Below are positions 23,802 through 31,709 of a stretch of 64,000 nucleotides of DNA, piece after piece. Below the pieces are notes generated by a model. That model saw only the letters and a program-made list of their open reading frames with translations, made no database searches and was not told the DNA's origin. The DNA is taken from assembly GCF_002285795.1 (NCBI RefSeq), contig NZ_CP022961.1:2294001-2358000 (forward strand), in the 5' to 3' direction. The position numbers and the translations under genes are program-made. This stretch comes from Plantactinospora sp. KBS50 (lineage in GTDB: Bacteria > Actinomycetota > Actinomycetes > Mycobacteriales > Micromonosporaceae). Every line of letters begins with the position of its first letter. Position 1 is the stretch's first letter.

Positions 23802-24138
23802 CGCCCCGCCGATCTTCCCGCCGGCAGCACCGGCCCGTCAGCGAGCCTATCGGCCGGCCCGCCACCGCGCCGGTGGGCCGCGACGTCGTGACGTGGGCCG
23901 CGACGCCGGGGTCGGGTGACGGAAGTGACCAATGATGTGTACGTTACCCAGGTGGCTGGCGCGTGCCGCCGCACCAATCGTCCCGTGCATCGTTGTCACG
24001 GCCGACTTCCGCGGTATCGATTCCTCAGGAAATTGTCCGCCGCGATGCCCGAAATCATTTTACGGCAACCGGTGCAAAAGTGGTCGCCGATGGATTTCCC
24101 ACGCGGTCTTGCTCACTGTTTTGGCTGGTGGCAAGGGG
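23802..24138. other. Non-coding, lower-GC interval before the riboswitch promoter
   Basis: No open reading frame here has actinomycete codon bias. From about 23930 the GC content drops clearly, with runs such as GAAATCATTTTACGG. A TCCTCAGGA palindrome occurs near 24023. The stretch probably holds upstream regulatory sites for the peptidase gene at 24727, but I see no named motif. Confidence 0.5.
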
Positions 24139-24167
24139 TTGGCAGGAGGAGTAGCAGCCAGTAATGT
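24139..24167 (+). promoter_or_regulatory. Promoter of the riboswitch-peptidase transcript
   Basis: TTGGCA (24139-24144) and TAATGT (24162-24167) are separated by exactly 17 bp, a good housekeeping-type promoter. Transcription would start near 24174, some 60 nt before the riboswitch stem. Confidence 0.6.
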
Positions 24168-24233
24168 CGTCGCGTCTGGCTGGTGCACAGGCCGTTGAAT
24201 GGGCGGCCGCCAGCGCAGATCCGCTGAGTCGTA

Positions 24234-24342
24234 CACAACGAGCCGGGGACCCAATCTTCTCGGGGTGAATCCGCGGGCACCGTCCCGTGGTAGGGCGACC
24301 TTTCCCGCCCGAATCCGTCAGCTAACCCGGTAAGCGGTTGTG
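24234..24342 (+). promoter_or_regulatory. ydaO/yuaA riboswitch (cyclic di-AMP sensor)
   Basis: The conserved landmarks of the ydaO aptamer are present in order: GCCGGGGACCCA, GGGGTGAATCC, GTAGGGCGACC, CCCGAATCCGTCAGCTAA and CCCGGTAAGCG. The closing stem P1 is a perfect CACAAC (24234-24239) to GTTGTG (24337-24342) pairing, giving 109 nt. Riboswitches of this class bind cyclic di-AMP and usually switch expression off; in actinomycetes they precede cell-wall hydrolase genes such as rpfA and NlpC/P60 genes. Here the first downstream gene is a C39-type peptidase 384 nt away. Confidence 0.9.
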
Positions 24343-24726
24343 GAAGGAGTCATTTCGTTGCACCGCTCACCCCCGCGGGTCCCCCCGGTCCCGATCCTTG
24401 TGTCCGTGTCCGTGCCCGAATCCGCTCCGCCCGGAGCGGCGACCTGACCCGAGGCTCGTCCGCCGAGCCAGGTCCGTAACACGAACACGGCCATCCGGTC
24501 GAGGTGGCAACCTCCCCGGCCACCCGCACCCCCGTACCGCCCGCTGCGGACAAGCTCCGTTCCGCGCCGGCGGTCGACATCAGCCAGCCCGGATTCCGGG
24601 CGGGTGCCGCGTGCGCCCGACCCGTTCCGGTCGCCCGTGTTCCGGTCCGTGGTCCGGCGGGGCCGCCGCCCACCGAAACCGTCCCTCGACGGTGGTGGGC
24701 CGGTACATCCCCCTGGAGAGGTTCCC
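24343..24726 (+). promoter_or_regulatory. Long leader between riboswitch and peptidase gene
   Basis: Directly after the aptamer AAGGAG (24344-24349) lies 8 nt before a TTG (24358) that opens a 29-codon ORF ending at TGA 24445-24447, in the same frame as the peptidase. Two hairpins follow or overlap its end: 24422-24439 (7-bp stem, 4-nt loop) and 24442-24473 (6-bp stem extended by ACCT/AGGT). They may form the expression platform. The remaining leader to 24726 shows no clear element except GGAGAGG before the peptidase start. Confidence 0.5.
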
Positions 24727-25551
24727 GTGAAGCATCGCTATCCCCAGCAGTTCCGATCTTCGCTGCGCCGGCCCATCGGCCGGGTTGCGCTCGTGGCCGC
24801 CGGCGTGACCGTGGCCGGCGCCGTGACCGGCGTCTCGCTGATCGTGGCGGGCGGGCCGGACGACCGTCCGGTCGCCCCGGTGCGCGTCGCCGCCGCCGAA
24901 CTGGCCGCGCCCGAGGCGGCGCCCTCGACCACCGCCCCGGCGGCCGCGCCGGCCACCTCCTCGGCGGCCCCGGAGCAGACCGAGGCGGCCCGCAAGGCGG
25001 CACCGACCTCGGCCGCGCCCGAGCCGACCGAGTCCAAGCCGCCGACGGCCCGGACGCTGAAGTACGACTACCAGGCGCAGAGCACCTATTACTACTGTGG
25101 CCCGGCGGCGACCCGGATCGCCCTCACCGCCTCCGGCGTACGTCCCAGCCAGGACGAGGTGGCGGCGCAGCTCAACACGACCGAGAGCGGCACCGACTCG
25201 GCGCAGGACACCACCCGGGTGTTGAACCGGCTCGCCAAGACGGACTTCTACTCCACCCGGGAGATCCCCGGCACCCCGGGTTCGGGCCAGATCGACCGGT
25301 TGCAGGAGGACGCGGTACACGCGATCAGCACCGGACACGCGATGGTCGCCAACATCGTCGGCAGCCAGGTCGACACGGACGGCGGCTGGCACGACTACAG
25401 CGGCGGTCACTACGTGGCAGTGGTGGGCTACCGGGACGACGGTCGGGTCCTCAAGATCGCCGACCCGGCGTTCGTCAACGGCCAGAGCGAGTACTGGGTG
25501 ACCACCATCGACTTCGCCAACTGGATGGCCACCCGGGGCTACTCGGCCTGA
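24727..25551 (+). CDS. Exported C39-family cysteine peptidase under c-di-AMP riboswitch
   Basis: The 274-residue product has a short basic N-terminus, one membrane-spanning or signal segment (about 18-42), an Ala/Pro/Thr-rich linker (55-108) and a papain-like C39 domain. Cys124 in YYCGPAATRIAL, His228 in GGHYVAVVGY and Asp246 in IADPAF form the expected catalytic triad. The GTG at 24727 follows GGAGAGG. C39 peptidases cleave double-glycine leaders when fused to ABC transporters; free exported forms probably process cell-surface proteins or wall peptides. Control by a cyclic di-AMP riboswitch supports a role in envelope or osmotic homeostasis. Confidence 0.85.
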   Translation: MKHRYPQQFRSSLRRPIGRVALVAAGVTVAGAVTGVSLIVAGGPDDRPVAPVRVAAAELAAPEAAPSTTAPAAAPATSSAAPEQTEAARKAAPTSAAPEPTESKPPTARTLKYDYQAQSTYYYCGPAATRIALTASGVRPSQDEVAAQLNTTESGTDSAQDTTRVLNRLAKTDFYSTREIPGTPGSGQIDRLQEDAVHAISTGHAMVANIVGSQVDTDGGWHDYSGGHYVAVVGYRDDGRVLKIADPAFVNGQSEYWVTTIDFANWMATRGYSA

Positions 25552-25562
25552 GCCGACCCCGC

Positions 25563-25606
25563 GCGTACCGGGTCCGTGGCCGAGGGTGGCCGCGGACCCG
25601 GTACGC
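25563..25606 (+). terminator. Hairpin terminator after the C39 peptidase gene
   Basis: Arms 25563-25581 and 25588-25606 pair over 19 bp with one G-U-type position around the loop GAGGGT, beginning 11 bp after the stop codon. It should end the riboswitch transcript. Confidence 0.8.
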
Positions 25607-25779
25607 CGTATCGGCGGGGCGGTGCCGGCGGCGATCCGGCGCCCGTGCCGTACCGTCGGCGACCGGATGGCCGACGGCGGGTGACCGGCGGGGCGGATCG
25701 GGGTATCCGGCGCGACGACCGGGCGCGGGATAGCGACCCTGGTCACCGGTGGTTCCTCGGATCATGTTTGGATACCGAT

Positions 25780-26403
25780 ATGTCTGTTCAGCCTGGCGCC
25801 GGTTCCGGTCGCGGACGGCGTCCGAAGCGGGGCGGCGGGCCGGCGCCCGCGGCCTGCGGTCGGTGGGTGCCGGTGGCGAACCTGCCGGCGCTGGCGCGGG
25901 CGCTGCTCAGCGAGGACCTGGGCGGTCGGGACGAGGTACCCCGGCACGTCGCCGACCGGGTCACCGCGGAGGCGCGCCGCTGGGCGGACCACGGCTTCCG
26001 GGCCGAGGACGTGCGGCCGTGGCTGGACCTGCCGCCCGACGCGGCCGCGTACCTGGCCCGGCGCGGCGTCCCGCCCCGGGTGCTGGACCTTCCGGTGGAG
26101 TTGGCGCCGGCACCGATGCCGCTCAAGCTGGCCATCGGTACCGGCCGGCTGCCGGTCGAACGCGCGTACGAACTACTGGTGGCCACCGGCGAGCACCACG
26201 CCACCGACGAGCCCGGCCCGCCGGGCGGGCACCGTGCCACCGGAGAACCCGGCGACGTTCCGGCCGCGCCCCAACCCGGTGTACCGGCCGGCCCGGACTG
26301 GTCCGGACCGGAGCCGGTGGACCCGACCGGGCAGACCGACAACGCCCGCCGGGCGCCGGTCGCGCCGGTGATCTTCTCGCACGCCAAGGGCGAGCAGCAG
26401 TAG
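25780..26403 (+). CDS. Hypothetical protein, basic N-terminus and Pro-rich tail
   Basis: I do not recognise this 207-residue protein. It starts with an Arg/Gly/Pro-rich basic stretch (residues 5-25), followed by a mostly helical middle (about 35-130, containing LLSEDLGGRDEVPRHVADRV) and a disordered Pro/Gly/Asp-rich tail. The ATG at 25780 has no ribosome-binding site; TTGGAT lies 7 nt upstream, so leaderless transcription is possible but the -10 match is poor. Codon usage is typical of the genome. It is convergent with the membrane glycosyltransferase-like gene, whose stop is only 9 bp away. Confidence 0.6.
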   Translation: MSVQPGAGSGRGRRPKRGGGPAPAACGRWVPVANLPALARALLSEDLGGRDEVPRHVADRVTAEARRWADHGFRAEDVRPWLDLPPDAAAYLARRGVPPRVLDLPVELAPAPMPLKLAIGTGRLPVERAYELLVATGEHHATDEPGPPGGHRATGEPGDVPAAPQPGVPAGPDWSGPEPVDPTGQTDNARRAPVAPVIFSHAKGEQQ

Positions 26404-26412
26404 CGACCGGCG

Positions 26413-28086
26413 TCACCGCCACGGCCGCAGCCGCGTCTGCGGCTGGTACAGCCGGTACGCCCCGATCGACTGCACCGGCACCGCCACCCCCTCCCGGGCC
26501 AGGAATTCGGTGAACGCCCGGTCGGCCGCCGAGCCGGCGCCGAACAGGAAGGCGGGCCGGGGCGCCGCGCCGACGCTGTCCCAGTACCCGGACCAACGGT
26601 TCTGGCCGGGCCGCAGGTCGGCCCCGAGCACCGCGCAGTCGAGGCGGCCTGCGCTGTCGAAGACCAGCCGGTTGCAGGTCCAGTACTCGCCGTAGACGTA
26701 CCGGACCCCGGCCTGGCGCACCGCGGCGGCGAGCCGGCGGGCGTCCTGCTGCTCGGCCCGCACCGGCCCCAGGCGGTGCACGAAGTCCGCGGTCGCCCAG
26801 AGCATCGCGACCGTGAGCGCGGCCAGCAGGGCGGCGGAGCCGCCGCCGACGACCCGGGTGAGCCATCCCGCCCGGTCCGGCTGCCCCCGGCCCGGCCGTG
26901 CCCGGCCCGGCCACCTCGCGACGAGCCGGGCGGCGGCCCGCCACGGCGGCCAGAGCAGGATCGGCAACGAGATCTGCACCAGGGCCAGGTAGCGGGCGCT
27001 GGCCAGCGGCGCGGTGCCGGCGAGGTCGTTGCGGACGTACCCGACGAGCGAGAGCCCGGCCCCGACGACCAGGGCGAGCCGCACGGCGGCCCGGGCGCGC
27101 CCGCCGTCCCGGCGCAGCTCGACCACCGCGAGCACGGCCGCGGCGAGCAGCAGGACCAGGTAGCAGCCGGCCCACCAGAGCCGGCCCGGCACGCAGCCGT
27201 CCGCCGGGCAGGTCCCGGTGGCCAGCGGCAGGCCGATCTCCACGGCGCCGTGCAGGCGCTGCCCGAGCGAGGCCGGCGCGCTCTCGCCGTGGCTGAGTTC
27301 GCGCAGCACCGACAGCGAGTCCTGCCCGGGCGGCGCCCGCAGGTTGTCCAGGATCAGCGGCAGCAGCCCCAGCGCCAGACCACCGGCCAGGACCAGCCCG
27401 GCCCGGCCGACGAGCTGCCGCCCGGCGACGGCCACCAGCGCGACGCCGGCGGCGGCCAGGTACGGCAACGCCAGCCAGTCGTCCCAGAGCACCAGCCCGG
27501 CGAGCACCCCGAACAGGGCGTACGCCGGCCAGCGCCAGCGGATCCGGCGCTCGCCCAGATCCAGCACGACCAGCAGCAGTACGACGAGCGCCGGCTTGAC
27601 CTCCGGCCGGCCGCCCACCGCGGTCAACTGGTCCCGGATCACCCGCTCGGAACCGAGCGCCAGCAGCCCGACCGTGAACGTCGCCAGCCACGGCGAGCAG
27701 ATCCGCCGGGTCAGCCGGTAGCTGGCCAGCACGAACAGCGCCCACAGCGCCAGCAGCGGCAGCCGCAGCGCCGGCCAGCTCGGACCGGCCACCGCGAACA
27801 GCGGAGCCGCCAGGTAGGACTCGACGGTGCCCATGTACCGCTGGCCGTACAGGAAGACCGGCCGGTCGGTGCCGGCGGCGATGTGCAGGGCGGCGATCCC
27901 GAAGGTCGCCTCGTCGCTGTTGCCGCCGGGGATGGTCAGCAGGATCAGCACCAGCCGGTAGCCGAACCCCAGCCCGCCGAGCAGCAGCGCCAGCGCGGCC
28001 GGCGGGTCGACGGCCCAGCTCCGTCGTCCGGTCCGTGCCGCCTCGCCCGCTTCCGCCGCGTTCCCCGTCTCGTCACCCCCGCACAA
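26413..28086 (-). CDS. GT-C type membrane glycosyltransferase-like protein
   Basis: The product (about 557 residues from this start) has ten or more membrane helices and, right after TM1, the acidic loop GGNSDEATFG. A D/E-containing first loop is typical of GT-C transferases such as GT39/ArnT-like enzymes, which take sugars from polyprenyl phosphate donors. A C-terminal extracytoplasmic part follows (about 460-557). The start is uncertain: TTG at 28084-28086 gives a protein that begins shortly before TM1, while the frame stays open to a GTG at 28225-28227 inside a 10-bp repeat array. The acceptor is unknown. Confidence 0.7.
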   Translation of the reverse strand: MCGGDETGNAAEAGEAARTGRRSWAVDPPAALALLLGGLGFGYRLVLILLTIPGGNSDEATFGIAALHIAAGTDRPVFLYGQRYMGTVESYLAAPLFAVAGPSWPALRLPLLALWALFVLASYRLTRRICSPWLATFTVGLLALGSERVIRDQLTAVGGRPEVKPALVVLLLVVLDLGERRIRWRWPAYALFGVLAGLVLWDDWLALPYLAAAGVALVAVAGRQLVGRAGLVLAGGLALGLLPLILDNLRAPPGQDSLSVLRELSHGESAPASLGQRLHGAVEIGLPLATGTCPADGCVPGRLWWAGCYLVLLLAAAVLAVVELRRDGGRARAAVRLALVVGAGLSLVGYVRNDLAGTAPLASARYLALVQISLPILLWPPWRAAARLVARWPGRARPGRGQPDRAGWLTRVVGGGSAALLAALTVAMLWATADFVHRLGPVRAEQQDARRLAAAVRQAGVRYVYGEYWTCNRLVFDSAGRLDCAVLGADLRPGQNRWSGYWDSVGAAPRPAFLFGAGSAADRAFTEFLAREGVAVPVQSIGAYRLYQPQTRLRPWR

Positions 28087-28180
28087 CCCCCGCAACGGCC
28101 ATCCTGCCAGCCCTCGTGCGGGCGGGTGCCCGTGTCGGCGCCATTGCGCGCTCGTCCGGCGGCACCCGGGCTCGACCCCG

Positions 28181-28270
28181 GCGGCACCCGCCGCGACCCG
28201 CCGCCACCCGGCGCGACCCGCCGCCACCCGGCGCGATCCGGCGCGATCCGGCGCGATCCGGCGCGATCCG
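28181..28270. repeat. Decaying 10-bp tandem repeat array
   Basis: Nine consecutive 10-bp units run from 28181 to 28270; the last four are identical (GCGCGATCCG) and the first five are variants such as GCGCGACCCG and CCGCCACCCG. The array occupies the 326-bp interval between the divergent GT-C-like gene and the App1 phosphatase gene, which shows no other clear feature. Confidence 0.85.
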
Positions 28271-28412
28271 GCGCCGGCCGCGGTCCGCCATCCGCCGGAC
28301 GGCGGTGCCTCGGCCGGACGGGCACCGCTGCGCCCTCCGCCGGACCGGCTGAATTCCGTCCCGGACCGCCGCCGGATGTGCCGGCGGCGGCGGTCTGTGG
28401 CAGGGTGGCACC

Positions 28413-29459
28413 GTGTCGCTCACTCCCGTCGGCGAGGCGGTCGAACCGGGCCGCCTGCACCGCGCGGCGCGGATCGAGGACGCCATCCACCAGATGGTCG
28501 AGCGGCGGCTGCGGCGCCGGGGCTGGCGGCCGCAGATCATCGCCTACACCGGGTACGGCGGTTGCGGCTGGGCCCGGGTGATGGGTCGGGTGCTGCTGAG
28601 CCGCATCGAGACCCGAGCCCCGCGCAGGCCCGAGAAGCTGCGCGGCTGGCGCAGCTTCGCCACGCTGCCCGCCAAGCACACGCCGGTGCTCATCGAGGCC
28701 GGCGGGCGCCGGCACGAGGCGCGGACCGACCGCAGCGGGGTCCTCGACGTGCGGGTCGAGGGGACGTTCGAGCCCGGCTGGGCGGCCGTCCGGATCGGGA
28801 CCGCCGACGCCAGCCCGGTGGAGGCCCCGATCCGGGTGCTGGACCCGGAGGTACGGTTCGGCATCCTCTCCGACATCGACGACACGGTGATGGTGACCGC
28901 GCTGCCCCGCCCACTGCTGGCGGCCTGGAACACCTTCGTGCTCGACGAGCACGCCCGGATGGCCGTACCCGGGATGGCGGTGCTGTTCGAGCGGCTGGCC
29001 ACCTCCCATCCCGGATCACCGGTGTTCTACCTGTCCACCGGTGCGTGGAATGTCGCCCCGACGCTCAGCCGCTTCCTGTCCCGGCACCTCTACCCGGCGG
29101 GGCCGCTGCTGCTGACCGACTGGGGACCCACCGCGGACCGGTGGTTCCGCAGCGGCAAGGAGCACAAGCGGGCCACCCTGGCCCGGCTGTCCCGCGAGTT
29201 CCCCGAGGTCCGCTGGTTGCTGATCGGCGACGACGGGCAGCACGACCAGGAGATCTACGCGGAGTTCGCGGCGGCGCACCCGCAGAACGTGGCCGGCGTG
29301 GCGATCCGCCGGCTGTCGCCCACCCAGGCCGTACTGGCCGGCGGTTTTCCCACCCCGGCCGGCCACCCCGCGGACACCGGACCGGACGGCCAGCGCTGGC
29401 TGTCCGCACCCGACGGCGCCGGCCTGTTCCAACTGCTCCGCCGCGCCGGCCTGGTCTGA
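28413..29459 (+). CDS. App1-domain phosphatase (DUF2183)
   Basis: The 348-residue protein contains the DUF2183/App1 catalytic domain, a HAD-like phosphatase known from yeast phosphatidate phosphatase App1. The nucleophile motif is DIDDTVM (about residue 152-158, D-x-D-x-T/V), followed by STGAWN, a lysine in SGKEHK and the acidic motif GDDGQHD. An N-terminal domain (about 1-140) of beta strands precedes it, as in other bacterial members. The GTG at 28413 follows AGGGTGG. Bacterial App1 proteins are uncharacterised; a lipid-phosphate or phosphosugar substrate is possible. It is convergent with glgB. Confidence 0.82.
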   Translation: MSLTPVGEAVEPGRLHRAARIEDAIHQMVERRLRRRGWRPQIIAYTGYGGCGWARVMGRVLLSRIETRAPRRPEKLRGWRSFATLPAKHTPVLIEAGGRRHEARTDRSGVLDVRVEGTFEPGWAAVRIGTADASPVEAPIRVLDPEVRFGILSDIDDTVMVTALPRPLLAAWNTFVLDEHARMAVPGMAVLFERLATSHPGSPVFYLSTGAWNVAPTLSRFLSRHLYPAGPLLLTDWGPTADRWFRSGKEHKRATLARLSREFPEVRWLLIGDDGQHDQEIYAEFAAAHPQNVAGVAIRRLSPTQAVLAGGFPTPAGHPADTGPDGQRWLSAPDGAGLFQLLRRAGLV

Positions 29460-29528
29460 CCGCACGGGCCGGGCCGCTGGACCCGGTCCGGCGTGGCCGC
29501 GGCGTCCGGCTCGCGCCGTGGCGGGACG

Positions 29529-29600
29529 CGCGGTTCAGCCCGGGCCCGCGGTTCAGCCCGGGCCCGCGGTTCAGCCCGGACGCGCGGCTCAGCCGGGACG
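29529..29600. repeat. 18-bp tandem repeat carrying four in-frame stop codons of glgB
   Basis: Four 18-bp units start at 29529, 29547, 29565 and 29583; the first two are identical and the others differ by a few bases. On the minus strand each contains TGA in the glgB frame, the innermost (29589-29591) being the actual stop. The sequence therefore looks like the last codons of glgB copied three more times. Confidence 0.85.
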
Positions 29601-31709
29601 CAGCCAGAGCGCGCCGAGCGGTGGAACGCGCAGCGTGACCGAGGCGGGCAGCCCGTGCCAGGGCGTGCTCTCCGCCTGCACCGCGCCCAGGTTGCCCACC
29701 CCCGAGCCGCCGTACACCCCGGCATCGGTGTTGATCATCTCGATCCACCGGCCCGCGCGGGGCAACCCGATCCGGTAGTCGTCCTGGGGGAGGGCCGAGA
29801 AGTTCGCCACGCAGACCAGCGGCGCCCCGTCCAGACCGATCCGGACGAACGCGACGGTGTTGTTGGCCTGGTCGTCGGCCACGATCCAGCGGAAGCCGGC
29901 CGGCGAGGTGTCCTGGGACCACAGCGCCGGGCTGGCCCGGTAGGCCCGGTTCAGGTCCGTCACCAGCCGCTGCACGCCGGCCCGCGCCGGGTCGTGCAGC
30001 AGGTACCAGTCCAGCCCGCGGTCCTCGCTCCACTCCCGGTCGTCGGCCAGCTCGCAGCCCATGAACAGCAACTGCTTGCCCGGGTGCGCCCACATCAGCG
30101 CGAGCAGCACCCGGACGTTGGCCAGCCGCTGCCAGGTGTCCCCGGGCATCTTTCCGGCCAGCGAGCCCTTGCCGTGCACCACCTCGTCGTGGCTGATCGG
30201 CAGCACGTAGTTCTCGCTCCAGGCGTACACCAGGGAGAAGGTGAGCTGGTGGTGGTGGTACTGCCGGTGGACGGGCTCCTTCGACAGGTAGGTCAGGGTG
30301 TCGTGCATCCAGCCCATGTTCCACTTGAAGCCGAACCCGAGCCCGCCGGCCGAGGTCGGCCGGGTCACCCCGGGCCAGGCGGTGGACTCCTCGGCCACCA
30401 TCACCACGCCCGGATGGTGCTTGTAGACGGTCGCGTTGGTCTCCTGGAGGAACGCGATGGCCTCCAGGTTCTCCCGGCCGCCGTACCGGTTGGGCAGCCA
30501 CTGGCCCTCGCTGCGGGAGTAGTCCAGGTAGAGCATCGAGGCGACCGCGTCCACCCGCAGCCCGTCCACATGGAACTCGTCGCACCAGTACAGCGCGTTT
30601 GCCACCAGGAAGTTGCGGACCTCCCGGCGGCCGTAGTCAAAGACGTACGTGCCCCAGTCCGGGTGCTCGCCGAGCCGCGGGTCCGCGTGCTCGTACAGCG
30701 GCGTCCCGTCGAACCGGGCCAGCGCCCACTCGTCCCGCGGGAAGTGCGCCGGCACCCAGTCCAGCAGCACCCCGACGCCCGCGGCGTGCAGCCGGTCCAC
30801 CAGATGGCGGAAGTCGTCCGGGTCGCCGAACCGGGCCGTCGGGGCGTAGTAGCCGGTCACCTGGTAACCCCAGGAGCCGCCGAACGGATGCTCGGCCACC
30901 GGCAGGAACTCCACGTGCGTGAAGCCCAGCTCGGTGACGTACGCGGTGAGCTGCTCGGCCAGCTCGCGATAGGACAGTCCGGGCCGCCAGGAGCCCAGGT
31001 GCACCTCGTACACGCTCATCGGCTCCTGGTGCGCCTGCCGCCCGGCCCGCCGGGCCAGCCAGTCGGCGTCGCCCCACTCGTACCGGGACTCGTGCACCAC
31101 CGAGGCGGTGGCCGGCGGGATCTCGGTGCGCCGGGCCATCGGGTCGGCCTTCTCCCGCCACGTCCCGTCCGGGCCGAGGATGCGGAACTTGTAGCGCGCT
31201 CCGGCCGTGACGCCGGGGACGAAGACCTCCCAGACCCCGCTGGCGCCGAGCGAACGCATCGGCCAGCCGCCGTACAGGTCCCAGCCGGTGAAGTCGCCCA
31301 CCACCCGCACGCCGCGGGCGTTCGGCGCCCAGACCGCGAACGCCACCCCGGTGGTGCCGTCCACCGTCCGTACCCGGGCGCCGAGGGCCTCCCACAGCCG
31401 CTCGTGCCGGCCCTCGGCGATCAGGTGCAGGTCCAGGTCGCCCAGCGTGGGGGCGAACCGGTACGGGTCGTCGTGCAGATGGCCGTCGACCTCGATCCGG
31501 TAGTCGTCGACCTCGCCGGGCACGGCGGCCTCGAACACCCCGCCCGGGTGGACCCGGCGCATCGGCTCCCGGCGCCCGTCGGCGACCAGGACCGGGTCCG
31601 CGCCGCCGCGGCGCAGCGTCCGGACCACCGTACGGCCGTCGGCCGGGTGGGCACCGAGCAGCGCGTGCGGGTCGTGGGTACGGCCGGCCATCAACTCGTC
31701 GATGCTCAT
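29589..31709 (-). CDS. glgB: 1,4-alpha-glucan branching enzyme
   Basis: The 706-residue enzyme introduces alpha-1,6 branches into the linear glucan made by GlgE or GlgA. After an N-terminal domain, a CBM48 module occupies about residues 115-200, and the GH13 barrel follows with the nucleophile Asp387 (GLRVDAVAS), acid/base Glu440 (VMVAEEST) and transition-state Asp508 (ISHDEVVHG). The length is normal for actinomycetes. The ATG at 31707-31709 overlaps the glgE stop (ATGA), so the two are translated together, a usual glgE-glgB arrangement. The gene ends in an 18-bp tandem repeat with extra stop codons. Confidence 0.96.
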   Translation of the reverse strand: MSIDELMAGRTHDPHALLGAHPADGRTVVRTLRRGGADPVLVADGRREPMRRVHPGGVFEAAVPGEVDDYRIEVDGHLHDDPYRFAPTLGDLDLHLIAEGRHERLWEALGARVRTVDGTTGVAFAVWAPNARGVRVVGDFTGWDLYGGWPMRSLGASGVWEVFVPGVTAGARYKFRILGPDGTWREKADPMARRTEIPPATASVVHESRYEWGDADWLARRAGRQAHQEPMSVYEVHLGSWRPGLSYRELAEQLTAYVTELGFTHVEFLPVAEHPFGGSWGYQVTGYYAPTARFGDPDDFRHLVDRLHAAGVGVLLDWVPAHFPRDEWALARFDGTPLYEHADPRLGEHPDWGTYVFDYGRREVRNFLVANALYWCDEFHVDGLRVDAVASMLYLDYSRSEGQWLPNRYGGRENLEAIAFLQETNATVYKHHPGVVMVAEESTAWPGVTRPTSAGGLGFGFKWNMGWMHDTLTYLSKEPVHRQYHHHQLTFSLVYAWSENYVLPISHDEVVHGKGSLAGKMPGDTWQRLANVRVLLALMWAHPGKQLLFMGCELADDREWSEDRGLDWYLLHDPARAGVQRLVTDLNRAYRASPALWSQDTSPAGFRWIVADDQANNTVAFVRIGLDGAPLVCVANFSALPQDDYRIGLPRAGRWIEMINTDAGVYGGSGVGNLGAVQAESTPWHGLPASVTLRVPPLGALWLRPG

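Noticed and set aside
23916-24254. Short open frames in the lower-GC interval upstream of the riboswitch
   Set aside because: Codon use is unlike that of the genome, none has a good ribosome-binding site, and they overlap the promoter and aptamer.
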